In this document: piece after piece, positions 1 to 7,643 of the stretch
How positions within the stretch are numbered: position 1 is the stretch's first letter
How the letters are laid out: each line of letters opens with the position of its first letter
Assembly (NCBI GenBank): GCA_002785585.1
Contig: PEUI01000335.1
Span: 194 to 10,606 of the forward strand
Reading direction: 5' to 3'
Length of the DNA stretch: 10,413 bases
Source: Lysobacterales bacterium CG02_land_8_20_14_3_00_62_12
GTDB lineage: Bacteria > Pseudomonadota > Gammaproteobacteria > Xanthomonadales > Ahniellaceae
The notes under the pieces: generated by a model
The model's input: only the letters and a program-made list of their open reading frames with translations
Databases searched by the model: none
Told to the model about the DNA's origin: nothing
Program-made: the position numbers and the translations under genes

Positions 1-331
1 ATTGCAAGCTGCGGATGCGGTCGCGTTCGGCGTGAGAGGTGCTGAGAATGACCACCGGCAAGTGCTGCAATCGGGGATCGCGGCGAATCTCGATCAGCGC
101 CTGAAAGCCATCCATCACCGGCATATTCAGATCCAGCAGCACCAGCGCGGGCAGCGACTCAGCAGCGTCGGCGCCACCGGCTTGCGCACGCAAGCCATCG
201 AGCAACTCGGCGCCGTTCAAGAAATAGGTCAAGGGGTGGGCAATGCCACACTCGCACCAGGCTTCGCGTAGCAGCTCGCGATCATCGGGGTCGTCGTCGG
301 TAATGGCAATGCTGGAGAGTGGTGTTGGCAC
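1..331 (-). CDS. Single-domain response regulator, Rcp1-like (partial, C-terminus outside window)
   Basis: This is a CheY-type receiver domain with no output domain visible in the 110 codons present. The acidic pocket is TDDDPDDRELL (Asp12-Asp14), the phospho-acceptor is Asp67 in LLDLNMPVMDG, and the switch Thr98 lies in ILSTSH. The window edge cuts the gene before the conserved lysine expected near residue 120. The DDDPDDR start and the acidic insert before LLDLNMP match the Rcp1 family, which receives phosphate from phytochrome-class kinases. I chose the GTG at 331 because the receiver core starts seven residues later, as is normal, and an in-frame TAG lies at 389-391 with no in-frame ATG between them. 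No clear Shine-Dalgarno precedes it. It follows the histidine kinase gene by 113 bases on the same strand, so it is probably that kinase's partner; this pairing is inferred from position and family. Confidence 0.9.
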   Translation of the reverse strand, partial: MPTPLSSIAITDDDPDDRELLREAWCECGIAHPLTYFLNGAELLDGLRAQAGGADAAESLPALVLLDLNMPVMDGFQALIEIRRDPRLQHLPVVILSTSHAERDRIRSLQ

Positions 332-444
332 GGTAAAAACATAGCAGAACGGCAACGGGTTGCGACACCGAAACTCGCCAAAATCACGCTAATTTTTTGC
401 GGGATGGGTAGCGCCGCTGATCGCGTTGAGAGGCGTGTCCAGGA

Positions 445-3400
445 TTACTGAGAGGGCGCTGCTGCGTCTGTTAGTTGCGCGCTGCGGGGGGGGGGGGCTA
501 CTTGCCGCTCTGGCAGGATCAGCGTGAAGGTGGCGCCGTGGCCGGGCTCGCTGCTGGCGCGGATTTCCCCATGGTGACGGTCAACGATGCGGCGCACGAT
601 CGCCAGGCCAATGCCGGTGCCGGGAAATTGTTCGCGGCTGTGCAGGCGCTTGAACGGCGCGAAAATGGATTCTGCGTATTCGGCAGCAAAGCCAATGCCA
701 TCGTCCTGGATGCGCAACTGCCAGCGGGTGACATCACCACGATGGCGAACTTTGCTCGCGCTGATCTGAATCTCCGGGCGCTGCCCGGGCGCATGGAACT
801 TGAGCGCGTTGCTGAGCAAGTTTTGCAGCAGTTGTCGCAACTGGCTGGCATCGCCGTCGATGGTTGGCAACGGGCCGACGGTGATTTGCGCGGCACTGGC
901 TTCGATGCTGGCGGACAGGTCGTCGATCACGCCCTGGAGCACGCTGCCCAAGTCCACTGGCTCCGCCAGTAGCTGCGCGCTGCCGACCCGCGAATAGGCG
1001 AGCAGATCGTCGATCAGGTTCTGCATGCGTGCGGCGGCGTGGCTACTGCGTTCCAGGTAGTCCTTGGCCTTGTCGCTGAAAGGTTGATCGGGGAGCGTCA
1101 GCAAACGATCAGCGAAGGTGCGAATCTTGCGCAGCGGCTCTTGCAGATCATGCGAGGCAACGAAAGCAAAATCCTGCAATTCGCGGTTGCGTGCATCCAG
1201 ATCGGTGAGGGTTTGCTGAAGCTGCAACTCGACCCGGCGGCGCTCGCTGATGTCGCGCACCACGGCTTGCAAAATTGGCTGGCCATCCAGCGTCATCGCG
1301 GTCAACACCACTTCGACCGGAAACTCCTCGCCGTTATCCAGGCGCTGATGGATCCATTCAAAACGCTGACCGCCGGTGGCGAGCGCGGCGGCGATATGGG
1401 CATCGGCGGCCGCCTGAGAATCGCTGCCATCGGCTTGCTTGGCTGGAGATAGCGCCGATGGGTGCAGTCCGAGCAACTGCGGTTTGGTCAGACCGCCAAA
1501 GCCATCGAGGGTCGCTTGATTGCAATCCAGAAGACCGTTGGTGTCGAGGATAAATACCATGTCGCCGCCGTGATCGAACAACGTGCGAAACCGGGTTTCC
1601 GAGCGGTTCAACGCTTCATCGGCCAGGCGCCGTTCCAGTTCCTCTGCGGCGCGCAACGCCACCAGACGCAAGGTGCGCTCGACGCGCTGCGGCTCGGCCA
1701 GCGGCCGCGGTCCAAAACCGGTGACCAGGCCAATGACTCGATGACGCGTATCGCGCAGGGTGATGCCGATAAAGCTTTCGGCCTTGAAAGATGCCAGGTT
1801 TTGGGCTTCGGGATAAAGCGCGCAGATGCCACTGGGAAAGTAGCAAAAGTCGGTTGCGGCAAGATCGCTGCAAGGGGTGCCGACCAGGCTGTAGCGGATG
1901 TTGTCCAAAAAGTTGCCAGCGTGGAAAAAGGTTTCGGAGCTGGCACTTTGGCCATCGGTCAACATTCGGGCGATAACCACATAATCCAGGTCCAATGTGC
2001 TGGCCAGAAAGCGGGTCAGTGATTGCAGGAAATCCTCGCCGCCTTCGGTCGCGCTGACCTGTGACAGGAAGTGCTGCACTTCGGCGATTTGGCGCGCTTC
2101 GGTGATGTCCTCGTGGGCGCCGGTGATGCGCTGCAGTTGGCCGCTGGCATCGCGCAGCGTCGTGGCGCGCATGCGGAACCAATGCCAACTGCCATCTTTG
2201 TGGCGTAGGCGATGTTCCAGTTCAATGGCACCGGTGGCGGACTCGGCATTGAGTGCGGCGTAGAACGCCTGCTCGTCCTGCGGGTGCAGCCGCGTGGCCC
2301 ATTCCGCGAACTGGTTGCCGAGTTCGGTGTCGGCATAGCCCAGCAAGCGTTTCCACAACGGCGACAGGTAGACCTGACCGGATTCCAGATCCCAGTCCCA
2401 GATACCGGTGTTGGCGGCGACCACGGCGCGGGCAAAACGTTGTTCACTGATCGCCAGTTGCTCAGTAGACTGCTGGCGTTCCAGGGCGAGACTGGCCAGA
2501 TCGGCACCGTGGGCGATCTCCTGGAGTTCGGCCGCGCTGGCGCTGCGCGGTGAGCGGAAATAAAAGGCAAAAGTGCCCAATACCAGCCCGCTACTGGCGC
2601 GGATCGGCATCGACCAGCAGGCCTGCAGGCCGTGACCTAGCGCCAGTTCGCGGTAATCCGCCCAGAGCGGATCGCTGGCGATATCGGCAACGATCACGGT
2701 TTGGTTGGTATAGGCGGCGGTACCGCAGGAGCCTGCCTGCGGACCGATCTCGGCGCCATCGATGGCCGCGCAATAGTCGGCTGGCAAGTGCGGCGCGGCG
2801 CCGTGGCGCAGGTGGCGCTGGTCGGGATCGAGCAACAACACCGAGCCGATCATGCCGGGGAGCAACTGCTCGTAGCCCTGCAACAACTGGCTCAGAAGAT
2901 CCGGTAGCGGCGCATTGCGGGCGATCAACTCCAGCACGATACGGTCGTTTTCGCTGCTGATCTGCAGTTGTTTGCGCGCGCTGATGTCCTGGCCGATGGA
3001 AATGAAATGCCCGATGCGGCCCGCTGCGTCCAACACCGGGGTGATGTATTTTTCTTCGGTGTAGTGGCTGTGATCCTTGCGCCGATTGACCAGCTCACCA
3101 CGCCACGATTGACCGGCCAGCAGCGTGGCCCACATTTGCTGGTACAACGCGGTGGACTGCCGCCCCGACTTGACCAGCTCGCGTGGATTTTTGCCCAGCG
3201 CCTCGGCTTGCGAGTAGCCGGTGATGGTGGTGAACGCGGCATTTACCCATTGGATGGCGCCGCTATGGTCGGTGATGACAATCGAATTGGCAGCAGCGTC
3301 GAGTGCCGATGCTTGCAACTGCATTTTTTCCTCAAACTGCTTGCGCGCACTGATGTCTTGCTTTACGGCAACAAAATGGCGGATCACGCCCTCGGCATCG

Positions 3401-4107
3401 CGGACCGGTGTGACCGTCTGAGCTTCGGTGTACAGGCTGCCGTCTTTGCGCCGATTGATCAGCTCGCCAGACCAGACTTCGCCACCGAGGATGGTTTGCC
3501 AAAGTTGCTGATAAAAGGCCGCGGATTGCTTGCCGGAGTTGACCAGGTCGCGCGGATGCTTGCCGATGGCCTCGGTGCTGGTATAGCCGGTCAGCGCGGT
3601 GAACGCGGGATTGACCCATTCGACGGCGCCCACGGCATCGGTAATCAGCACACCATTGGCGCAGGCCTGCAAGGCGGCGCTGCGCAGAAAGTGCTGGTCT
3701 TGGTCCTGTTTGTGTTTGGTGATATCGCGAGCGACACACAAAATCGCGTCGTGGCGCTCCGGTAGCGTGGTTACCCAGGCCGAATACCAGCGCTGATAGC
3801 TGCCCTTGCCATAGGCATATTCCACTTCGGCTGGCGTACCGCTGGCCAGCACTTGTGTGATGATTTGCTGAAAGTGGCGAGCTTGCTCGGCCGGAAAAAT
3901 ATCACTGAGGTGTTTGCCGAGCACCGCCGCGCTGATTTGGCTCAAGTTGCTGACGCGGGTCTCGGCGACCTCCAGGTAGGCGCCCTCACGATCAATCACC
4001 AAAACCAGATCGGTCATGCATTGGACGATGGTCTGGTAGTGATTTTCCGCAACAGCGTCGCGGCCCAGGCAGGCGCACCAATGACGAAACCGGCGCAGCA
4101 TCTCCAT
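445..4107 (-). CDS. Multi-PAS/GAF sensor histidine kinase with phytochrome-class catalytic core
   Basis: A 1220-residue sensor kinase with no signal peptide or membrane segment, so cytoplasmic. Domains in order: PAS (about 22-130), PAS (143-257), PAS (266-380), GAF (388-545), PAS of the PAS_3 type (555-672), a divergent GAF-like domain (680-825), PAS (835-955), HisKA (975-1043) and HATPase_c (1085-1200). The phospho-acceptor is His986 in VASHDLQEPLRKI, the N box is QNLLSNALKF (Asn1096, Asn1100), G1 is DDGIGF (1135-1140) and G2 is GTGIGLAI (1163-1170), so the kinase looks active. The core is of the phytochrome/Cph1 class but there is no PHY domain and no recognisable bilin-binding GAF, so the signals are unknown. 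The ATG at 4107 lies four bases after the upstream stop. Met3 (4101) has better Shine-Dalgarno spacing (GAGG, 8 bases) and may be the real start. PAS2 and PAS3 are a tandem duplication. A run of 12 C in the coding strand sits in the last 20 codons. Confidence 0.95.
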   Translation of the reverse strand: MEMLRRFRHWCACLGRDAVAENHYQTIVQCMTDLVLVIDREGAYLEVAETRVSNLSQISAAVLGKHLSDIFPAEQARHFQQIITQVLASGTPAEVEYAYGKGSYQRWYSAWVTTLPERHDAILCVARDITKHKQDQDQHFLRSAALQACANGVLITDAVGAVEWVNPAFTALTGYTSTEAIGKHPRDLVNSGKQSAAFYQQLWQTILGGEVWSGELINRRKDGSLYTEAQTVTPVRDAEGVIRHFVAVKQDISARKQFEEKMQLQASALDAAANSIVITDHSGAIQWVNAAFTTITGYSQAEALGKNPRELVKSGRQSTALYQQMWATLLAGQSWRGELVNRRKDHSHYTEEKYITPVLDAAGRIGHFISIGQDISARKQLQISSENDRIVLELIARNAPLPDLLSQLLQGYEQLLPGMIGSVLLLDPDQRHLRHGAAPHLPADYCAAIDGAEIGPQAGSCGTAAYTNQTVIVADIASDPLWADYRELALGHGLQACWSMPIRASSGLVLGTFAFYFRSPRSASAAELQEIAHGADLASLALERQQSTEQLAISEQRFARAVVAANTGIWDWDLESGQVYLSPLWKRLLGYADTELGNQFAEWATRLHPQDEQAFYAALNAESATGAIELEHRLRHKDGSWHWFRMRATTLRDASGQLQRITGAHEDITEARQIAEVQHFLSQVSATEGGEDFLQSLTRFLASTLDLDYVVIARMLTDGQSASSETFFHAGNFLDNIRYSLVGTPCSDLAATDFCYFPSGICALYPEAQNLASFKAESFIGITLRDTRHRVIGLVTGFGPRPLAEPQRVERTLRLVALRAAEELERRLADEALNRSETRFRTLFDHGGDMVFILDTNGLLDCNQATLDGFGGLTKPQLLGLHPSALSPAKQADGSDSQAAADAHIAAALATGGQRFEWIHQRLDNGEEFPVEVVLTAMTLDGQPILQAVVRDISERRRVELQLQQTLTDLDARNRELQDFAFVASHDLQEPLRKIRTFADRLLTLPDQPFSDKAKDYLERSSHAAARMQNLIDDLLAYSRVGSAQLLAEPVDLGSVLQGVIDDLSASIEASAAQITVGPLPTIDGDASQLRQLLQNLLSNALKFHAPGQRPEIQISASKVRHRGDVTRWQLRIQDDGIGFAAEYAESIFAPFKRLHSREQFPGTGIGLAIVRRIVDRHHGEIRASSEPGHGATFTLILPERQVAPPPRSAQLTDAAAPSQ
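486..497. repeat. Homopolymer run of 12 G (+ strand) near the 3' end of the kinase gene
   Basis: Twelve G on the + strand are read as 12 C in the kinase coding strand, giving Ala-Pro-Pro-Pro after the last HATPase beta strand (LILPERQV). Loss of one C would give a stop after Ala-Ala-Arg-Asn. Gain of one C would shift reading past the normal stop to a TAG at 389-391, adding about 18 residues. The catalytic domain is complete before the run in all three cases. Such runs are prone to slippage in cells and to sequencing error. Confidence 0.9.
2968..3678 (-). repeat. Tandem PAS-domain duplication inside the histidine kinase gene
   Basis: Residues 144-257 (3337-3678) and 267-380 (2968-3309) of the kinase align without gaps at a fixed 123-residue offset, with about 69 of 114 positions identical by eye. 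Both copies end in QDISARKQ and share GYxxxEAxGKxPRxLV, YQQxW and NRRKD. This is an in-frame duplication of 369 bases that has since diverged. The sharpest differences lie in the beta-sheet core that would contact a ligand (ACANGVLITD against AAANSIVITD; LYTEAQTVTP against HYTEEKYITP). Confidence 0.85.
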
Positions 4108-4111
4108 CGCC

Positions 4112-7100
4112 TCAACCGCTCTGGATGCTGCGGCCGATCACCGGCGTGTCGGCGTCGGCGCGCTGGCCGCTGGTCAGTTCGTAGCGCCGGAACGCGTCGG
4201 CGACCTGGGCGCGCAGGTCGGCATCGTCCCAGGGTTTGGTCAGAAACTTGTAGAGCGCGCCGCGATTGATCGCCTCGGTAACGCTGGAGAGTTCGGTAAA
4301 ACCGCTGAGCACCATGCGCACGGTCTCCGGATAAATCTCTTTGACCCGGCTCAAGAACTCGGTGCCGCTCATGACCGGCATGCGTTGATCGGACAAGATC
4401 ACCTGCACGTCGTTTTTGGCCAGCAACTCAAAACCCTCGGCGGCGCTGCTCGCTTCCAGCAGGTGATAACCGTCGCGACGCAGCAGCCGCAGCAGGGAGC
4501 GGCGGACGTTTTCCTCGTCATCGACAATCAACAGGCAGCGGCCATGGTCCGCTTGTTCGCTGTTGTGGTCTGCGAAACCGTGGCCTTGCAGCAGTTCCGG
4601 TACCTGCTCGGCGGCGACCGCTGGCGAAAAGTAATGGCCCTGAAACTCATCGCAATGGTGGCGCCGCAGATAGCTGCACTGGGCCTCGGTTTCGACGCCT
4701 TCGGCGACCACGCGCAGCCCCAAGTGGTGGCCGATGGCGATCATCGTGCGCACCAGCACGGCATCGGTGCCATCGCTGGTGATGTCGGCGATAAAGGTTT
4801 GGTCGATCTTGAGTTTGTCGAGCGGAAAATGCTGCAAATAGCTGAGACTGGAATAACCGGTGCCGAAATCGTCCAGACTGAGATGCATGCCCAGCCGTTT
4901 GAGCGCTTGCATCTGCTGCACGGCACGATCGGCATTGTCCATGAAGGTGCTTTCGGTGAGTTCCAGTTCCAGCATGGCCGGATCGATGCCGGCTTCGATG
5001 ATCGCGTTTTGCACGGTGTCGACAAAATCCGCGCGCTGCATCTGCACCGCCGAGACATTGACGCCGACGACGAAATTGCTGAAACCGGCATCGTGCCATT
5101 GCCGGATTTGCTGGCAGGCCTCGCGCAACACCCAAGCGCCGATTTGCAGGATCAGACCGCTGTCTTCGGCAATCGGGATAAAACGCGTGGGCAGCAGCAG
5201 GCCGAACTGCGGACTGCTCCAGCGGATCAACGCTTCCAGGCCGACCAGCGCGCCGTTTTGGGCGTTGACCTGGGGCTGATAGTGCAGCACAAACTCGTTG
5301 CGGCGCAGGGCATCGCGCAGTTGACCGCCGAGCAACTGGCGATTTTCCATCGACGCCAGCATCTCGTGGCTGAACACCGCCGCCGTGTTACGACCGCTTT
5401 GCTTGGCCTGCCGCGAAGCCAATTCGGCTTGCTGGGCCAGCGCCAACACGCTATCGCCACTATCCGGGTAGGCCGCAAGTCCCACCGAAGCCGTCAAATA
5501 CAAGGTGGTGTTGGCGTCGACCACCAGTGGCTCGGCGATGGCGATACACAGTGCATTGGCGAGCTGCTGCAAGGCAGCGGCCGGATCGACCCGGCTGACG
5601 GCCAACACAAACTCATCGCCAGCGTGGTGCAGCACGGTGCCGGTGCTGCCGACCGCAGCCTGCAAGCGTTCGGCCATGCACTTCAGCGCGGCGTCGCCGA
5701 TGGCAAAGCCAAGGGTGTCATTGATCGAGCTGAAACGGTCCAGATTGACGAACAACAGCACCAGTCGCTGGCCGTGGTCGCGGGCATCGCCCAGTAGTTC
5801 GGTCAGCAGCGCACTGGCGCTGGCGTGGCGTTGCAAACCGCTGATCGGGTCGTGGCTGATGAGTCGCTCGCGCTCGGCTTGCAGCGCGACTTGTTCGGTC
5901 ATGTCGGTCTGCGTGCCGACAAAATGCGTGACCTTGCCGTTGTCATCCAGCACCGGTGAAATGCTTAGCCGGTTCCAGAACAAACTGCCATCGCGGCGAT
6001 AGTTGCGCAGGGTAACGACGCAGCTCTGCTGCGCGGCAATGGCCTGTTGAATGGTCGCGATGCCTGGTTGATCGCGATCTTCCTCTTGCAAGAAATCGCA
6101 GTTGTGCCCCAATGCATCGCTGGCGGAATAGCCGGTGAGTGCTTCGAACGCGGGATTGACGTAGACGATCGGCAAACCGGGTGCCAGCGCATCGACGATC
6201 AGCACGCCATCATCGGTGGCTTCTACGGCGCGTTTGAGCATGGCGAGTTGCCTGGCATCGGCGGTTTGCCGGGTGACATCGTGCAGGGTGAGGATATGCG
6301 CGGCTTGGCCTTGCCAATCGGTGCTGCTGCTGCGCAGGTCAATCAGGTGGGCGACGCCGGCCGGGTCGGCAAGTTCGATGCGCTCGCCGATGGCGTTGCT
6401 GAAGCTGGCCGGCAACGGCGCCCCCACGCCTTCGTCTTTGGCCAGGCCGAGCAAGCTGCTGGCGACCGGATTGGCAAACAGCATTCGGCAATCGTCGGAT
6501 ACCACCATCAGGCCATCGCCCAGGTCATCGAGCACCTGACGCAGGGTGGCTTCGCTGGTCTTGAGCGCGGTTTCGGCGGCGATGCGGGCGGAAATATCCG
6601 GCAGCAGGGCCAAGCGCACGGTGCAGCCATCGATTTCCAGGTCGGTGAGGGTGACATCGACGAAAAGTCGGCTGCCGTCTTTGCGCCGATGCTGCCAGAT
6701 GCCTGCGTTGAACACGCCTTCGATGGTGGGGTGGTCATGCAGGAACGCCAAAAATCGTTCGATTTGCTCCGGCGATCGCAGGTCCGACGAGGTCAAGGTC
6801 AGTAACTCTTCGCGGCGGTAGCCATATTGCTGGATCGCCGCCTGATTGGCCGCCGTGATGCGCAGGCTGGTCGGGTCGTTAATCAGCATCGGCATCGGGT
6901 TGTGCTCAAACAGCACGCGATAATCGCGTTCCCGATCCGTCAGGGCAAGGCCAAGCCGGTGCCGCTCTACCGCATAACGCAGACTGCGTTGCAGGGTCTT
7001 GGCATAGAGCCCGGCCTTGACCAGAAAATCGCTGGCACCGGCGTGCAGACAAAGCGCATCGACCTCGGCACTGCTGTGCCCGGTCAGCATAATCATCGGC

Positions 7101-7351
7101 GGGCGACGGGGCAGATCGGCGCTGGCTTTGAGCAAATCGACGCCGGTATGCGCGCCGAGCTGAAAATCGATCAGCGCGGCGTCGTAGTGATTGGCGTTGA
7201 GCTTGGCCAAGCCTGCTTCATAGCTGGCGACGCTATCGACCTGGTAGCAGGCGGCGTCGTCCATGGTCTCAAACAGGTCGGCGACCAGCAGGCGGTCATC
7301 GGCATCGTCGTCGACCAGCAAAATCCGCAGCGGTGATTGCGCAGTGCCCAT
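4112..7351 (-). CDS. REC-PAS-PAS-PAS/LOV-GGDEF-EAL-REC c-di-GMP turnover protein
   Basis: A 1079-residue cytoplasmic protein. N-terminal receiver (about 8-125) with Asp14-16, phospho-acceptor Asp62, Thr90 and Lys112. Two PAS domains (145-260, 265-362). A third PAS domain (371-490) carries GHNCDFLQ (Cys418) and resembles flavin-binding LOV domains. GGDEF (497-660) has AGDEF at 577-581, but the metal-binding Asp of the usual DLD motif is Asn536, and FSSINDTLGFAIGD departs from consensus. EAL (672-920) keeps EALIRW (Glu706), Asn765, ELTES (Glu797), DDFGTGYSSL (Asp827-828), KLKID (Lys848), AEGVE (Glu884, Glu887) and QGHYFS (Gln904). C-terminal receiver (936-1055) with Asp944-945, Asp988 in SDQRMP, Ser1016 and Lys1039. 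I predict c-di-GMP hydrolysis as its main activity; cyclase activity is doubtful. The ATG at 7351 is supported by GAGG five bases upstream. It is the first gene of a probable operon with the kinase. Confidence 0.95.
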   Translation of the reverse strand: MGTAQSPLRILLVDDDADDRLLVADLFETMDDAACYQVDSVASYEAGLAKLNANHYDAALIDFQLGAHTGVDLLKASADLPRRPPMIMLTGHSSAEVDALCLHAGASDFLVKAGLYAKTLQRSLRYAVERHRLGLALTDRERDYRVLFEHNPMPMLINDPTSLRITAANQAAIQQYGYRREELLTLTSSDLRSPEQIERFLAFLHDHPTIEGVFNAGIWQHRRKDGSRLFVDVTLTDLEIDGCTVRLALLPDISARIAAETALKTSEATLRQVLDDLGDGLMVVSDDCRMLFANPVASSLLGLAKDEGVGAPLPASFSNAIGERIELADPAGVAHLIDLRSSSTDWQGQAAHILTLHDVTRQTADARQLAMLKRAVEATDDGVLIVDALAPGLPIVYVNPAFEALTGYSASDALGHNCDFLQEEDRDQPGIATIQQAIAAQQSCVVTLRNYRRDGSLFWNRLSISPVLDDNGKVTHFVGTQTDMTEQVALQAERERLISHDPISGLQRHASASALLTELLGDARDHGQRLVLLFVNLDRFSSINDTLGFAIGDAALKCMAERLQAAVGSTGTVLHHAGDEFVLAVSRVDPAAALQQLANALCIAIAEPLVVDANTTLYLTASVGLAAYPDSGDSVLALAQQAELASRQAKQSGRNTAAVFSHEMLASMENRQLLGGQLRDALRRNEFVLHYQPQVNAQNGALVGLEALIRWSSPQFGLLLPTRFIPIAEDSGLILQIGAWVLREACQQIRQWHDAGFSNFVVGVNVSAVQMQRADFVDTVQNAIIEAGIDPAMLELELTESTFMDNADRAVQQMQALKRLGMHLSLDDFGTGYSSLSYLQHFPLDKLKIDQTFIADITSDGTDAVLVRTMIAIGHHLGLRVVAEGVETEAQCSYLRRHHCDEFQGHYFSPAVAAEQVPELLQGHGFADHNSEQADHGRCLLIVDDEENVRRSLLRLLRRDGYHLLEASSAAEGFELLAKNDVQVILSDQRMPVMSGTEFLSRVKEIYPETVRMVLSGFTELSSVTEAINRGALYKFLTKPWDDADLRAQVADAFRRYELTSGQRADADTPVIGRSIQSG
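5882..6241 (-). other. LOV-like PAS domain coding segment (residues 371-490 of the GGDEF-EAL protein)
   Basis: The segment encodes the LOV signature GHNCDFLQ with Cys418 (codon 6098-6100), the residue that forms the flavin adduct in LOV photoreceptors. It also keeps Asn417, Gln422, Asn450 in LRNYRRDG, Asn460 in FWNRLSISPV and Gln481 in FVGTQTD, the positions that hydrogen-bond the isoalloxazine ring in known LOV domains. Two departures stand out: the Arg that normally follows Cys (NCRFLQ) is Asp419, and the second phosphate-contacting Arg on the next helix appears to be Gln435. Photochemistry is therefore possible but not assured. The neighbouring PAS domains of this protein and of the kinase lack the motif. 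Confidence 0.65.
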
Positions 7352-7455
7352 GGAATCCTCGGTGTTGCCATGCCGATGGTGCGTTCTGGCGGCAAGTATG
7401 GCGCATCTGGATGGGACGGCACTCCGTGTAGATACCTATTTTGCCGACCGGTGTG

Positions 7456-7591
7456 GTGGGAGCGTCGGGCTCAGTCGCGACTAATCCGGTTCGTGCCTAT
7501 CAGTTGTGGGTGCACCGACAAGCGTCGCGAATGCTTGGCAGTTTGCACAAATCGCGACGCTGATCGACGCTGCCGCATAGCCCGCTCCCAC
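7456..7591. repeat. Paired REP-like inverted repeat (GTGGGAGCG ... CGCTCCCAC)
   Basis: GTGGGAGCG at 7456-7464 is repeated as its exact reverse complement at 7583-7591. Just inside each arm are GGGCT-like bases and then TCGCGA (7475-7480, and 7552-7557 on the inner side of the right arm), with another GTCGCGA at 7524-7530. The layout, two opposed units about 100 bases apart, resembles the clustered REP elements with GTGGGAGC heads that are common between genes in Pseudomonas and Xanthomonadales (from memory, not searched). It may act as a transcript-end or barrier element between the divergent genes. Confidence 0.6.
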
Positions 7592-7643
7592 AGTGGCCAG
7601 CCGACAGCAGCGCCCAACCAAGCCAGAGGCGGGCGCGGTTTGA

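Noticed and set aside
2551..2943. GAF domain of the kinase as a bilin-binding (phytochrome) domain
   Set aside because: The cysteine in GSCGTAAY is common in ordinary GAF domains of PAS/GAF kinases, and there is no PHY domain or bilin-lyase motif near it.
4385..5797. 470-codon plus-strand open frame opposite the GGDEF-EAL gene
   Set aside because: Antisense shadow of a well-supported gene; Gln/His-rich translation without motifs and no ribosome site of note.
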